A DNA stretch of 64,000 bases from Ceratobasidium sp. AG-K (taxonomy: Eukaryota > Basidiomycota > Agaricomycetes > Cantharellales > Ceratobasidiaceae). This document shows positions 1 through 10,398 of this stretch, in pieces. The first letter of the stretch is position 1, and every line of letters starts with the position of its first letter. A program made the position numbers and the translations under genes. The stretch spans positions 2,294,001 through 2,358,000 of the forward strand of contig JAWNGF010000004.1 in the NCBI GenBank assembly GCA_037039685.1, given 5' to 3'. Under the pieces are notes generated by a model, which searched no databases, was not told where the DNA came from, and was given only the letters and a program-made list of their open reading frames with translations.

Positions 1-2
1 TC

Positions 3-2054
3 GTATCCCCTCCTGCACCTGCACTCGCATCGGTTCGCGGAAAGATTAACCAGTACACCGAGACATTCAAGCAAAGTGATGCTGCGGCCTCGCTGAGCAA
101 GGCATCTACCAACTGGAGTCTGGCCGTCATGTCTGCTTGGAACCGAAGCGGAGGGCAGCACGATGGCAACCAAGCCGGTCCTAGTACTGAGCAAGGGCCC
201 ACTCCACCTCCAAAGGACGGACGCATCCACGGCCGCGGTCACGGTCACGGTCGTTCGGACAGCTGGGCAGGTTGGGGAGCCGCGGCGGTAGCTGCTGCCA
301 AGATGCGCGCGGCGGCCATTGCCAAGCCCCGTGCAGCAGGTGTGCCCGAGTCGGTAGCCGAAGAAGATCCCCAAGAGGCCGAGCGGCAGGAGAGGCGGGA
401 TAGCATTCAGTTAGACATCAAGGTACGAGGACGCTCGCCAGGTAATAGGAGCCAATCGCTCAGTCCTACTGCGTTGGCGAACGTGATGGCGACTACCCAG
501 CCGCTTATCGCCCAACAACGAACGGCTACCTATCCTCATTCCCCTATGCCTCGGTCAGCCCTAGACGCCCCCGCAGATTATGAACCCCCTCCACGGCCTG
601 CGGTGTTCAAGAACCCACGCGACAGCTGGCTGCCTACCCCGAAACGGTCAGATACGTACGGAGAGACCTCTCCGGAGGAAGACCCCAACCATCATGTCCC
701 GCCCGTCCCGAGCCCAAACCACCGATTCACGATGACCTTGCCAGGATGGAGTGCGATGCCCCCATCCTCTCCCTCTGCAACAACGACAAAAAAGACAACC
801 GGCCCCAAGCCGCTCCTGCTCGGCAAGAACCGCCAGTCGACGTCCACGGCTAGCAGCACCGCTCGCTTCCGAGGCATGTCACGCCAGAGTTCCATTTCGT
901 CCTCGACGGGTAGCCATCGCGAGTGGGAGATGATGGCCGCACTTAGCCCACGTTCCGATTCGGGTTCTCTCGTCGGACGCCCCGATTCGGGGTCATTCGC
1001 TGCTCGCTCGCGTCGCTCGATGGGAACCGGTTCCATGCCCCCCAGCGCAGCCGGGTCACTGGCGCCGAGTGAAGACGAAGCCGTTTTTGTTGGACCTGGT
1101 CTGCGTGGGTCGTCCGACCAGGGTAGCCCACCCAACCCTGCCTCGGGGGCTAGCTCGTCGAGGTTCAGTCCTCCCGTCGTTGTACCACGCGCACCAGAGC
1201 GTCCTACCTCCACCGAACTGAAGCGTACAAGCTCTCCGCTCAGCATGAGTATGGGAACCGGGGGCTTTAGCACTGGTCCCGGAAGTGCGGCGGATTCTCC
1301 AAGGGGCAGCTGGCAACTCGCAGATGGCCCAGTTACAGCGGAACCCGCGCCCGTTCGTAAATGGGAGTTAACAGACGGCCCAACTCCCGCGTCGGTCGAG
1401 GTTTCAGATTCGCGATCCAAGGCAGAGACGATGCCTGTCCAGCTAGAGCACAGCAACAGCACGGCGACGGTGCGCAAGTTCGAGTTGACGGACGGGCCCG
1501 CTGCTGGTCGAGCGAGTACCACGTCGGCCCTAGCTACGACACCTGCCGCAAACGAACCCTCGACTCAGTCTCCCGTCGTTCCTCCTTTCCCGCGCAAATG
1601 GGAATTGTCCGATAACCCTGTCCCGCGCATAGAGCCTAATCTACCTCCAGCCATGACGGCCGACTCGGACGCAGCCGACTCTCCAGTCCTTGCTCCCGGA
1701 GAAACACGAGGCAAAGCCTGGCCAAAGCGTACCTCTTCGAACCGACCCACGAACCTGAACTTGCGCGTCAAACCCCGACCCGGTAGCACAGCATCCATTG
1801 GAGACAAGGGCGATGGTCTGCGCACGCCCCAAGTTGAAGAAAACCTAGTTACGCCCACTTCTGCGTCGACTCTCCCCTATATGCGCACACCCTCGCCGGA
1901 TAGTATGCAAACGCCATTGCCTCAGGTCGAGGAGCGTACGCCGAGAAGGAAGAAACAGGGCCAAGCGGCGCCTGCGCAGAACCGCCGTAGCAAGGCGATT
2001 CGCGGAACGCAACCCCCCGAGTGTGATGAGCGAGGAGGATGGAGTCAAGGCTGA
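3..2054 (+). CDS. 3' part of a Ser/Pro-rich protein of unknown function (5' end outside window)
   Basis: The frame is open from base 3, so the gene starts upstream; the ATG at 129 is internal (the preceding codons read KASTNWSLAVMSAW). I do not recognise the family. The visible 683 residues are low-complexity, rich in Ser, Pro, Thr and Arg, and look disordered: an early Gly/His run (GRGHGHGRSDSW), a short Ala-rich helix, then long Ser tracts. A nine-residue motif recurs four times at about 1307-1620: SWQLADGPV, RKWELTDGP, RKFELTDGP and RKWELSDNP. The frame stops at 2052-2054, but the -1 frame after a run of six C (2013-2018) continues as an acidic tail (EEYEEWLSAYETDD) to a TGA at 2137-2139, so the natural C terminus may lie there. 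The long minus-strand frame over this gene is a shadow. Confidence 0.75.
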   Translation, partial: VSPPAPALASVRGKINQYTETFKQSDAAASLSKASTNWSLAVMSAWNRSGGQHDGNQAGPSTEQGPTPPPKDGRIHGRGHGHGRSDSWAGWGAAAVAAAKMRAAAIAKPRAAGVPESVAEEDPQEAERQERRDSIQLDIKVRGRSPGNRSQSLSPTALANVMATTQPLIAQQRTATYPHSPMPRSALDAPADYEPPPRPAVFKNPRDSWLPTPKRSDTYGETSPEEDPNHHVPPVPSPNHRFTMTLPGWSAMPPSSPSATTTKKTTGPKPLLLGKNRQSTSTASSTARFRGMSRQSSISSSTGSHREWEMMAALSPRSDSGSLVGRPDSGSFAARSRRSMGTGSMPPSAAGSLAPSEDEAVFVGPGLRGSSDQGSPPNPASGASSSRFSPPVVVPRAPERPTSTELKRTSSPLSMSMGTGGFSTGPGSAADSPRGSWQLADGPVTAEPAPVRKWELTDGPTPASVEVSDSRSKAETMPVQLEHSNSTATVRKFELTDGPAAGRASTTSALATTPAANEPSTQSPVVPPFPRKWELSDNPVPRIEPNLPPAMTADSDAADSPVLAPGETRGKAWPKRTSSNRPTNLNLRVKPRPGSTASIGDKGDGLRTPQVEENLVTPTSASTLPYMRTPSPDSMQTPLPQVEERTPRRKKQGQAAPAQNRRSKAIRGTQPPECDERGGWSQG

Positions 2055-2139
2055 TGCCGAGGACGGAGAAGAATATGAAGAATGGCTGAGTGCTTACGAG
2101 ACGGATGATACCTCGCACGGTGCTGGACACGCTCGATGA

Positions 2140-2826
2140 TTTAGGATCTGTTTGTAGATGAATTTCTTCGTAATGATTGTATTTCGACCAAGCTTCCCTT
2201 GGAGTTTCTCTGTACATGCGCAATAGACAATGACAACGGATATTTTAATAAGACGAGATCTCGTGGAAAGCTCGTAGATCATCGTGCAAACGATTGACAC
2301 GCTCAAGTTCCTAATTTTGACTAAGGATACATTCCCGCAACAAATATTCCGCTTACCTCCCGTGGCTGGAGGGGGGAACAACGCAGCTATGTCATTGTCC
2401 ATAGCTTGTTCATGTACCAGCTAGCACACCCCCTTAACCGACCCCCTTGGTCCTCTGAAGTAACATTTTGGTGACGCTCCCCTGATTTTTCATGTGCTCC
2501 ACACCGTAAGAAGCACCCGGCCAACACGCCTCAGACGGAAGCACACAGCGCCTCCAGCCCAACTACACCAGGCCTCAACTCTGCCGGACCTGACGACCCT
2601 CGTTATCATTCCTATTATGTGTACTCTCCAAATCGGGGAAATAACCACCGACTCCTCAATCCCTGCCGCCATGAGGCGTTAAGTGCATTCCAAACATGTA
2701 ACTTAGCCTGTTTCAGTGTTTAGAAAGGATACATATCCAATTGCAACGGAGAGATCAACATAGACACATTAAGAGGATATATGCGTACATAGCCGAAGGT
2801 CATTTAAATAAACATAATCACAAGGT
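2140..2826. other. Intergenic region between convergent genes
   Basis: About 690 bp between the end of the Ser/Pro-rich gene (plus) and the end of the first oxidoreductase gene (minus). It should hold both 3' UTRs. I see no coding sequence with conserved features, no repeat and no RNA gene. Confidence 0.6.
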
Positions 2827-4331
2827 CTAGTACCCAAGACTAGCGCGAGCCTTGCTGACAAAAAGCTCCGAAGACTTGAGCCAGCCCACAATCCAATCTC
2901 CGATCACAATTCCACCAAAGAACGGAATAATCCCGCGACCCCCCTTGGGACCAAGAGTTACGAAGATGATTTCAGGCTTTCCCTCATACTGTGTAAACTT
3001 GCCACCCTGGATACTCGCAAGAATGTTCTTGGCCACTGTAGGCGCGTGACCGTATCCCGCTTTGAATACCATCTGCACAAGTAGGGGGTAAGTTGAGTTA
3101 TGCATCTCGTCAACAGGGTTTCGTGCCTTCTGCTCTGCCCACTCAATAATATCGCCAATCGCCCACACGTTTTGTGCCCCAGAAGAAAGCTTGACGCGCA
3201 ATTCGGGAGTGACGAGGACGGTGCCATGCCCGGTTACAGCCTCAGGGTCCAACGTTTTTACTACGGAAGCTGGGAATTCATGTCAACCAAAGCGGTCCTA
3301 AACTAGTGTGGATCCGGAATGCTCACCATTTGGGCGCCCCCCTGCCGCCACAATCTAAGATGTCGCGTTGTAATTAGCGACGGTCCCAAACGACCCAAGG
3401 GGTCGCACTTACGATTATGTCCGCTCGAATCCGCTTTCCACCCTCAGTCGTTACATATCCTCCCTCTGGAACCGCCTTTGAAGGTACTTTATCGCCCAAG
3501 ATAACCTCGACGCCCTTGCTGGTCATAGCTTTAAGTAGCGACGTGCGAAACTTGGATGGATAACTAGAATTCATAAGCTCCTTGCCGCCATGCACTATGG
3601 TGACCTTCTTGTTGGGATGGTAGTGGACCAATTCTCCGGCGTATTCTAGCAGAAAGTATTAGAAGAAGTTCAACAAACCGGATCGGCAACCATGAGACTC
3701 ACCTATCCCAGTGGCGCTTCCACCAATAATCAAAACGTGCTTTGCAGCTCCAAGTTCTCGCTTGAACGACTTGAAATGCTCGACAGCTTTCTCTCTGGAG
3801 TCGGGCAAAGCCAAGGGGCCGCTCCAGATACTGCCAGTAGCAAGTACCAAATGTTCGTACGGGACTGATTCGCCAGATTCGGTGATGACCTCGGTCGGGG
3901 TGATCTCCTTGGCACTTGAACGAATAATCCGAGTGTTGGAGTTGAAGACACGATCAGTAGGAACAAGTGCCCTCTCGTCTATTGATCCCTCATCGGTAAT
4001 GGCAGCACGCTGTCAAGTATCCTTAGCATCGCTGACTCTTCAACATGCGTTGCTCAACAAACTTACGATAAGCGCAGGCCAATGTGCGTAATAGTCGCGC
4101 TTCTCAATTACAACTGTAGGTGATGGTCAAAAACAATAATTAAATTCTTGAACACAACGTACCGATACGGTGTGTTGCCGGATTAGTCTGCTTCTGTAAC
4201 GTTTGAGCGAGTATGATGCCGCCTCCACCGCTGAACAAAAATGCATGCTGGTGAGCCAGCGCATACACCATCAGAAACATTGAATATTCGTACCTGCCGA
4301 CGACGATAATGTTCTTCAAGTTGGCAGCCAT
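2827..4331 (-). CDS. AIFM2/FSP1-like FAD-dependent NAD(P)H oxidoreductase, copy 1
   Basis: Pyridine-nucleotide disulfide oxidoreductase fold of the AIFM2/FSP1 type, expected to pass electrons from NAD(P)H through FAD to a quinone-like acceptor. Eight exons in order of transcription: 4331-4294, 4230-4163, 4113-4067, 4009-3703, 3645-3413, 3354-3327, 3269-3127, 3072-2827; 369 residues, close to the usual 370. Motifs in order: N-terminal FAD Rossmann loop IIVVGSGGGG; LVLATGS; second dinucleotide loop LIIGGSATGIE, with Ser where GGG is usual; AAGGRPN; and VWAIGDIIEW. Intron 7 (3126-3073) begins GC instead of GT and is 54 nt with no stop, so it may be retained as 18 extra codons. The protein ends at ASLGY with no membrane anchor, unlike copy 2. 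Three CCAAT boxes lie upstream. Confidence 0.88.
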
Positions 4332-4607
4332 TGCTAAGTAGTGCTAGGGAAGAAGGTGTTGAGAAAGATGAAGGGGATGGATAGGAAGCTCGAGAGTTGA
4401 AGCGGGTTGATGATGCTATCCATGTCGAACCCAGCACTACTTATACGCTCTCGTTCCATTGTGCAGCGAAAATGAGAACAACTAGAGGACAGTCATCCAT
4501 CGCTGTAAACGTCAGCTTGTGGTGGTCAACGTTTCAGTAATCATAGCTGGCGCTTCGCGTTTGTCAGATTGATGACGATGAGGTGCTGACAAGACGCGGT
4601 GGTTCGA

Positions 4608-4666
4608 CCAATCACAACTCGCGGAGAGGTTTGGCCAATCAGCGATTGCGGTGGTTCAGCCAATCA
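4608..4666. promoter_or_regulatory. Three CCAATCA boxes upstream of oxidoreductase copy 1
   Basis: CCAATCA occurs at 4608-4614, 4635-4641 and 4660-4666, spaced 27 and 25 bp, 277-335 bp upstream of the start codon at 4331. Each sits in a similar context (GGTT..CCAATCA). CCAAT is the site of the fungal HAP (NF-Y) complex, which often controls respiratory, iron and redox genes. Binding is inferred. The rest of the 4332-5156 interval shows nothing else I can name. Confidence 0.5.
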
Positions 4667-5156
4667 GAGAGCGTGCCTTCCTCTTCCCCGTGCGCGATGG
4701 TTCGCATGACAAAAGATTGAATGGCGTTGAGGCTATTCCGGTGCAGTACTAAATTTTACCGTGCCCACCGCTCGTATCGCAATTGGCAAGACGAAGCGGT
4801 GATTACCCTCTGATACAGCCAAGGTCTATTCCCAAGCCCGGAATCACGCTGGCAGAAACTGTTAAGTGTGGGTACGGGCGGTTAGCATAGGCAAACTCCG
4901 TAAACCGCTTATGAAGTGCAGCTTGAATCCGGAAAGTGGTTGTTCAAGTGCCCTTGTTGGGGCCTACTGGAGGTCCTTGGAGTCAATTTAGTATTTTCGT
5001 GGGTCCAGCATAGCTTTGAGCGTCTACTGACGGTCTGAGATGGAGAACGCATATATCTCAAATTAATGCATGTAGGAACTTGGACAGTACACATCCAGGC
5101 TCCGTTAACAGAATACGAGGTTCACATCTATAACGCAGAGAAAACACAATGACTAC

Positions 5157-6726
5157 TCAAGCAAAGCTAGTATACAAAAAATACGCTACAGGAACGGCCA
5201 TCAACGCGAATCCCAACAAAAACGCTCCACTCCCACTCTTCTCGGGCCCGTACCCCAAGAGGGCCCGTGCGTGTTGAACAAATAAATCAGCAGACTTGGC
5301 TTTGCTCACTGGCCAGTCGCCAAGAACAATTCCACCCAGTATAGGGAAGACACCACGTCCACCTTTAGGTCCGAGAGTGATGAAGATGCCCTCGATCTTG
5401 CCCGCGTATGGCTTGGGCTTGGTGTTCTTGAGGGTAGCGATAATGTTAAAGGCTACAAGTGGAGCGTGGCCGGTGCTTGCTTTGAATACCATCTAGGGCG
5501 TATGGTGAGCCGTGGGTGGAAAAACCTTGTAACACACGCAAAAGTACCTTTTGTTCAGGCCATTCGATAATGTCACCGATGGCCCATACATTTCGCGCTC
5601 CCGAGGCAAGCTTGACGTTGAGCTCAGGAGTGACGAGGACATGACCGTTCTTGTTAACAACGGAGGGGTCAAGAGTAGACACGACAGAAGCTGAAACATC
5701 AAGTATTAGACAACCGCACATCGACGCCAACCTGTACACGGCTCACTATTTGGGCGACCGCCAATCGCAGTAATCTGCCAAAACATATCGTAAGAAACCC
5801 GATAGGGGAAGTGGGGAAGGGGGACATACCACGAAATCAGCCTTGATGCGCCGACCCTTTTCAGTCGTCAGATATCCACCGACAGGCTCCACCGTCGGAA
5901 CCTTGTCCCCTAGAATGACTTCAGCCCCTGCCTTGGTCACAGCATCGAACATGGACTGCCTGAACTTGAGGGCATAGGTATCGTTGATAAGCTCATTCAG
6001 AGCATGAACGATGGTGACTTTCTTGTGAGGATAGAAATGGCGCAGCTCCCCAGAGTATTCTGAAAGTATGTTAGCCTACGCGCTTGGATTGTAAAACGAA
6101 TGAATGCGCACCGACACCAACAGCACCTCCGCCGACAATGACAACATTATCAGCAGCATCCAGGCGCTTCCTGAATGCCCGGAAGTGCTCAAGCGCCTCA
6201 GTTCTCTTATCCGGCAGCGCAAGCGCACCGTTCCAGAGACTGCCCGTCGCGAGTACAAGTTGTGCATAGGGAATACGCTCCCCAGACTCGACGATCACTT
6301 CGGTCGAAGTGATTTGCTTGGCGGAAGAGCGAACGAGTCGCACGGAGGGGTCGAATGCGCGATCGAAAGGGATGAGGCTGGCCTCGTCAATAGAGTTGTC
6401 TGTGGTCACCGAGGCACGCTGTTGAATGTGTTAGTAGTGTAATTATAGAGCGGTTACAGCGACATACAACTAAGGCGGGCCAGTGTGCATAGAAATCACG
6501 TCTCTCGACGACGACTGAAACACAATTACATTCAGCTTCATCCTTCCAGACAACGACCAAGGCACTCACCAATCTGATGCGTCGCTGGGTTGACCTGTTT
6601 CTGCAAGCTCTGGACGAGTGGTACACCTCCACCGCCGCTATGGGGATGTCGTCAGCTAGTTGAAGAGCCAACTTGAGGCAGCAGTACTTACGAGCCAACG
6701 ACGACAATATTCTGCTTCCCGGGCAT
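5157..6726 (-). CDS. AIFM2/FSP1-like FAD-dependent NAD(P)H oxidoreductase, copy 2, with C-terminal membrane anchor
   Basis: Tandem paralogue of the gene at 2827-4331. Exons: 6726-6692, 6637-6570, 6514-6468, 6418-6112, 6059-5830, 5774-5747, 5690-5548, 5492-5157; 397 residues. All intron positions and phases match copy 1, and exons 2, 3, 4, 6 and 7 have the same lengths (68, 47, 307, 28, 143 nt). Motifs: NIVVVGSGGGG, LVLATGS, VIVGGGAVGVE (canonical second Rossmann loop), AIGGRPN, VWAIGDIIEW. Intron 7 has a normal GT donor where copy 1 has GC. The C terminus adds about 28 residues ending in a hydrophobic stretch (AFLLGFALMAVPVAYFLY), a likely tail anchor to a membrane or lipid droplet. The pair therefore probably differs in location: soluble copy 1, anchored copy 2. 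Confidence 0.9.
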
Positions 6727-7535
6727 TTTAGACAGTGGTACGAGTGAAGGATTCAAGTAAATTGATAGAGAGAATATACAACGTCATGACGGGCTTTATA
6801 TTCGCCATCATGGTTGCCAAACACGAATGCTCTCGAGATTATGAATACCAAAAGTCTCGGTCAGCAATGACACAATCGTGCTTACGCGTTGAACAATGGC
6901 CTACAAAAATCCTCCTGTTTAGGCTCGGTATGAACGGGTACACGCCCGAGGCCGTGAAGTGTTCATTGTTGAAGCTGAGCAACAAGAGTGAGGCCGGATA
7001 GAAGAACGAGCAGTGGTCATCCCAAAAGGTTGTGAGCAAAAACGGTGCTTACGCTCCGAGTATGACATCGCCGATTATGTCAGCAATGTTTGTTATCAGA
7101 GCTAATATTAGTAGCCCAGCGCTTTGACTGACCGACGCCTAAACCGGCCAAGAACTGATAATCCGATCAAAGACACAAAGTGCCTGACTTCGCCGCGGTC
7201 CGGGAAAGAGAAGCATTGAAATCGAGTGTAACATATTATTGTACTTTACATTTGACACTGAGAGAACGAGGTAACAGGCTTGGCGGCAATAGAAACATAG
7301 AGAACGATAGTCGAGAGACCAAAAGGCCAGAGAAGAGTAGATCACTTCCATACCAACCCACCCGCGGCGAAACTTGGGGATATTGGGGGTGACAATGTAT
7401 AATGGGGCAACGAACCCTATAGTGTAACGCCGTTGGGGCGAAGAGCAGAGACGGGGATAACGAGAGGCGGTGCGCAGGAGCAAAAAGAGACAAACGAGAG
7501 GTGAACGACCAAGAGACAAGGACAGCAGGTTGCGA
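6727..7535. other. Intergenic region
   Basis: About 810 bp between the start of oxidoreductase copy 2 and the end of the next minus-strand gene. It must contain the promoter of copy 2. The open frames here have no recognisable motif and are not conserved within the window; I see no repeat or RNA gene. Confidence 0.5.
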
Positions 7536-8343
7536 CTAGTGACGGGAGGTAACCGTCATGAGGCCGTTGACACCCTTTGTCCTGGCAACGTCAATAGCAA
7601 CTGGCTTCTGCGAGTCCGCAACGTCGCCTTGGGCGAGAACTGCGCTTGCGGAATAGTCTACCTTGACAGTATAACCGGATTTGCCGCGCTTGGAGACCGT
7701 ATACTCCCATCTGTTGACGTGGACGTCAGGTATACACGTGCGTCATGGCCACGAGGACTTACACCTCATCAGCCAGGGCATTTCCCCCATGCGAGCGTGT
7801 CTCGTTGACCAATGTACGTCGACTGAGCGTGAGCAGACGGACCTAAATTGCATAGATGCCGTAAGCTATCGACTCATCTATTCGGTTCAATAAAGGACCT
7901 ACAGGATCGACCGCGTTCTCGCACTCGAACGTCTCGTGGATCGAAACGGGACCGAGTCGCCGGACTATTTCACCGATATCCAGATGACTCGTGGGCGATC
8001 CGGATGAGCATCTGTTTGCTGGCTTCGGACGTAGGTTAATGCGAGGGGACGGAGGGGGAGATGGCAAAGACGCAGCAGGCGGAGCTGGAGCAGAGGCTGC
8101 AGGGTGCTCACGGCCCTTTCCCTTGACAGATGGCTGGCGCTTGGGGGGCAAGTCATCTGCGATGCGCACGGACCGCTTCGAGGGGGACTTGGGCGATGGC
8201 GGGGTGGGGATGGTCGTTGGGCGCTTCTCCGGAGTGCTCTGGCCATTGAGCGCCGGGTCAGACACGGTCTTGCCATTGTCGGAATGAGGGCTACGCCATC
8301 GCATCACGATGCTATGGACAACGGGGATCTGGTGAAACTTCAT
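7536..8343 (-). CDS. Unrecognised basic Pro/Ser-rich protein, three exons
   Basis: Exons 8343-7903, 7842-7763 and 7710-7536 join with good GT-AG introns (donors GTAGGT and GTAAGT; acceptors TTTAG and AACAG) into 231 residues. The start MKFHQIP was chosen because it precedes the conserved-looking region and has a good context; an in-frame ATG at 8418 would add 25 residues. The first half is Pro/Ser/Lys-rich with probable phosphosites (PPSPKSPSKRSVRIADD) and looks disordered. The second half is compact and mixed in composition (DIGEIVRRLGPVSIHETFEC, then EVWEYTVSKRGKSGYTVKVD). I do not recognise a family. The gene is co-oriented with its minus-strand neighbours. Confidence 0.65.
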
Positions 8344-8629
8344 CGTTGGGCTAGTTGTGGTAGGAAACAAAACACGTCTCAAGCTCGTGCGCCAAGCCAA
8401 CACTTGACCTCTTTCCAACGTCAGCCACTACGCTGACACCCTCACGTGACATCACCGAGTCTTCGAATTCGATAGGGTCCAATTTGACCACCACTTTGCG
8501 TCCGAATATAGTGACGCATAGACGCGCATCGATTGACGACAAACATCTATTCTTGTATGAGCTAAATGGAAAACAAGATAGATCGTAGATGGAAATTTCT
8601 GATAACAACAAACTCTGTTTGAGAATGGG

Positions 8630-9810
8630 CTAAGCACGCTTGCGCGATGACTTAGTGGCCTTTCCGACTATTGACTTCGACTCCTCTTCCACTTTGACCT
8701 TGCGGCGTCGTTTCTTGGAACCACTCGGTGCCTAGCGAAAGTATTGATGGCATCGATAAGTTGATTCAAAACTAATAGCTTCGAGTACCCACCCCGTGGT
8801 CCAATTCAGGCTCCGACTTGATCTCATTGAGGTCGACCGTCTTGGGCCCTGCTGCCTTGGCACGGGGACGCTTCTGATGACGTTTTGGTGACGACGGCTC
8901 GGACTTGAGCAAAGGCTCGGAATTTAATAGCAGTGATTCACACTTTGGCGCCGGGGATTCATTCTTGGGTGGACGGGGAGGGATTATACCCTCTGCCTCT
9001 AGCCACTCTGGTTTAGATGAAAATCCAGCAGTTAGCCGCTATCGCTCAAGAATATAATGTCTACACACAACTCGCCTCGAGAAGCACAACGGAATACGTA
9101 GGTGATTGAAGGCATTCCAGGTTCCGGCACAAGTGAAAAATGGTCGTATTTCTGAGAAGAGAACAGGTCTCCGAGACCAACCGACGACGCATCTCCCTTT
9201 TTGGATGTCGTCTCATGGACCGGAGCGTCCAGTTGTGCTTGTAAGTCGTCAAAAGCACTCAACTCGGATATCCTTGTTGCCGTCCCCCATGTTAATTGGA
9301 CTTTAAAGGTGTTGAATCCATCCTTCGACTGCGCGTCCTTCTCGTCTGGTACGGTGCACAATTAGTAGGTGTTTTGGCCGCGTTGAGATTCAACCCACCT
9401 GTTACTGTCGCTTTTTTAAATACAAACGGCCGAGCGGTACCAGTTTCAACTGGTTGTTCAGCGATATTCCCGTGTATGCCTTTCTCCCGCTCCTCTGGAA
9501 GTAGCACAGCTCCATCCATGAGAATATTTCCAAGCCAAATGTCAGCTTGAATCGCGAGAGAGCGCTGCTTGCGAGTTTTACGAGAGCCAGCCCATCGCAC
9601 AGCAAACTTGGCCCCTTCCACAACAGGAATCCAACAGCTATCCCATATAACTCAACGCCATAGTGGCAATATAAGAAATACAACTCACTTGATTGCTACC
9701 CCATGGGAATCTTCGCTCTGTGAAGCATTGTACCCGGGTAGAGTATCTTCGCCTGAGTCAATCCACGCTTGTAGCGGCAGATCAAAGTCGGCAAGAGTCA
9801 AAGTCGGCAT
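8630..9810 (-). CDS. DUF7918-like protein, copy 1
   Basis: Exons 9810-9689, 9637-9399, 9345-9076, 9007-8793 and 8731-8630 give 315 residues. The start MPTLTLADFDLPLQAWIDSG and the block CWIPVVEGAKFAVRW resemble fungal DUF7918 proteins (family name from memory, function unknown). Further shared blocks with the paralogue at 16236-17315 are FNTFKVQLTWG, SVGLGD, SLVPEPGMPSITYVFRCA and EWLEAEGIIPPRPP. The C terminus is very basic (GSKKRRRKVKVEEE and KSSRKRA), suggesting a nuclear localisation signal. Intron 3 (9075-9008) has a GC donor (GCGAGT); the join restores the Glu-Trp pair seen in the paralogue. Intron phases are 2, 1, 1, 0, as in the paralogue. Confidence 0.82.
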
Positions 9811-10105
9811 GAAGAAGGAATGAAGCCGAGTCGGCCTGACACGGCGAGGTTAAATAGATTCGAGGTCCGACTGAACCCACATGCTGGAGGGCGCACGAAT
9901 TAATCACTCAAGCCCCCGTGCGTGAATTCCCGCCTCACTGAACTTACCCACACCAAGCCACATATTTGGCGGTATTGCCAAACACTCTAGGACCTCCTTT
10001 ATTGTGTATGTATGCGTCTGGAGACTGGGTCAAATTAAAGTATGAGCTTAACATCGGTTACAGATGTCTCCGTACATTTCCAAATATGGTCCCTCTCCAG
10101 GTAAT

Positions 10106-10138
10106 CACTGTGTACCTTGGCGACACTGAATCCTAGTG
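10106..10138 (+). repeat. Left terminal inverted repeat of the CACTA-like element
   Basis: Starts CACTGTGTAC and ends ATCCTAGTG. Compared with the reverse complement of 15626-15658, the first nine bases and positions 18-26 are identical; eight of 33 positions differ, six of them between positions 10 and 17. Confidence 0.8.
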
Positions 10139-10398
10139 TTACAGGCACTAGGCCAAGAATGTCCGTTTTCAGTGCCTTTTCCAGTGCTTTTCACTGTAAT
10201 TTTTCAACCCTTGTTCCGTGAGGTCGCCTAAGTATATACATATAAAATCTAATTAAATTGCGGCCTTACAGAAGGCAAAAACGAGCGGACACACGCCAAG
10301 GTAACATATTAGGAAACCAAATCCTTTCAAAACGCCATGGGTATGAGTTTAAGCATTTATTCTATCTCGGGTTCTGTGTAGCACATTAGTGATCTGTG

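Noticed and set aside
692..1522. 276-codon minus-strand frame
   Set aside because: It is antisense to the Ser/Pro-rich gene, whose codon composition leaves the opposite strand open; no recognisable motif.
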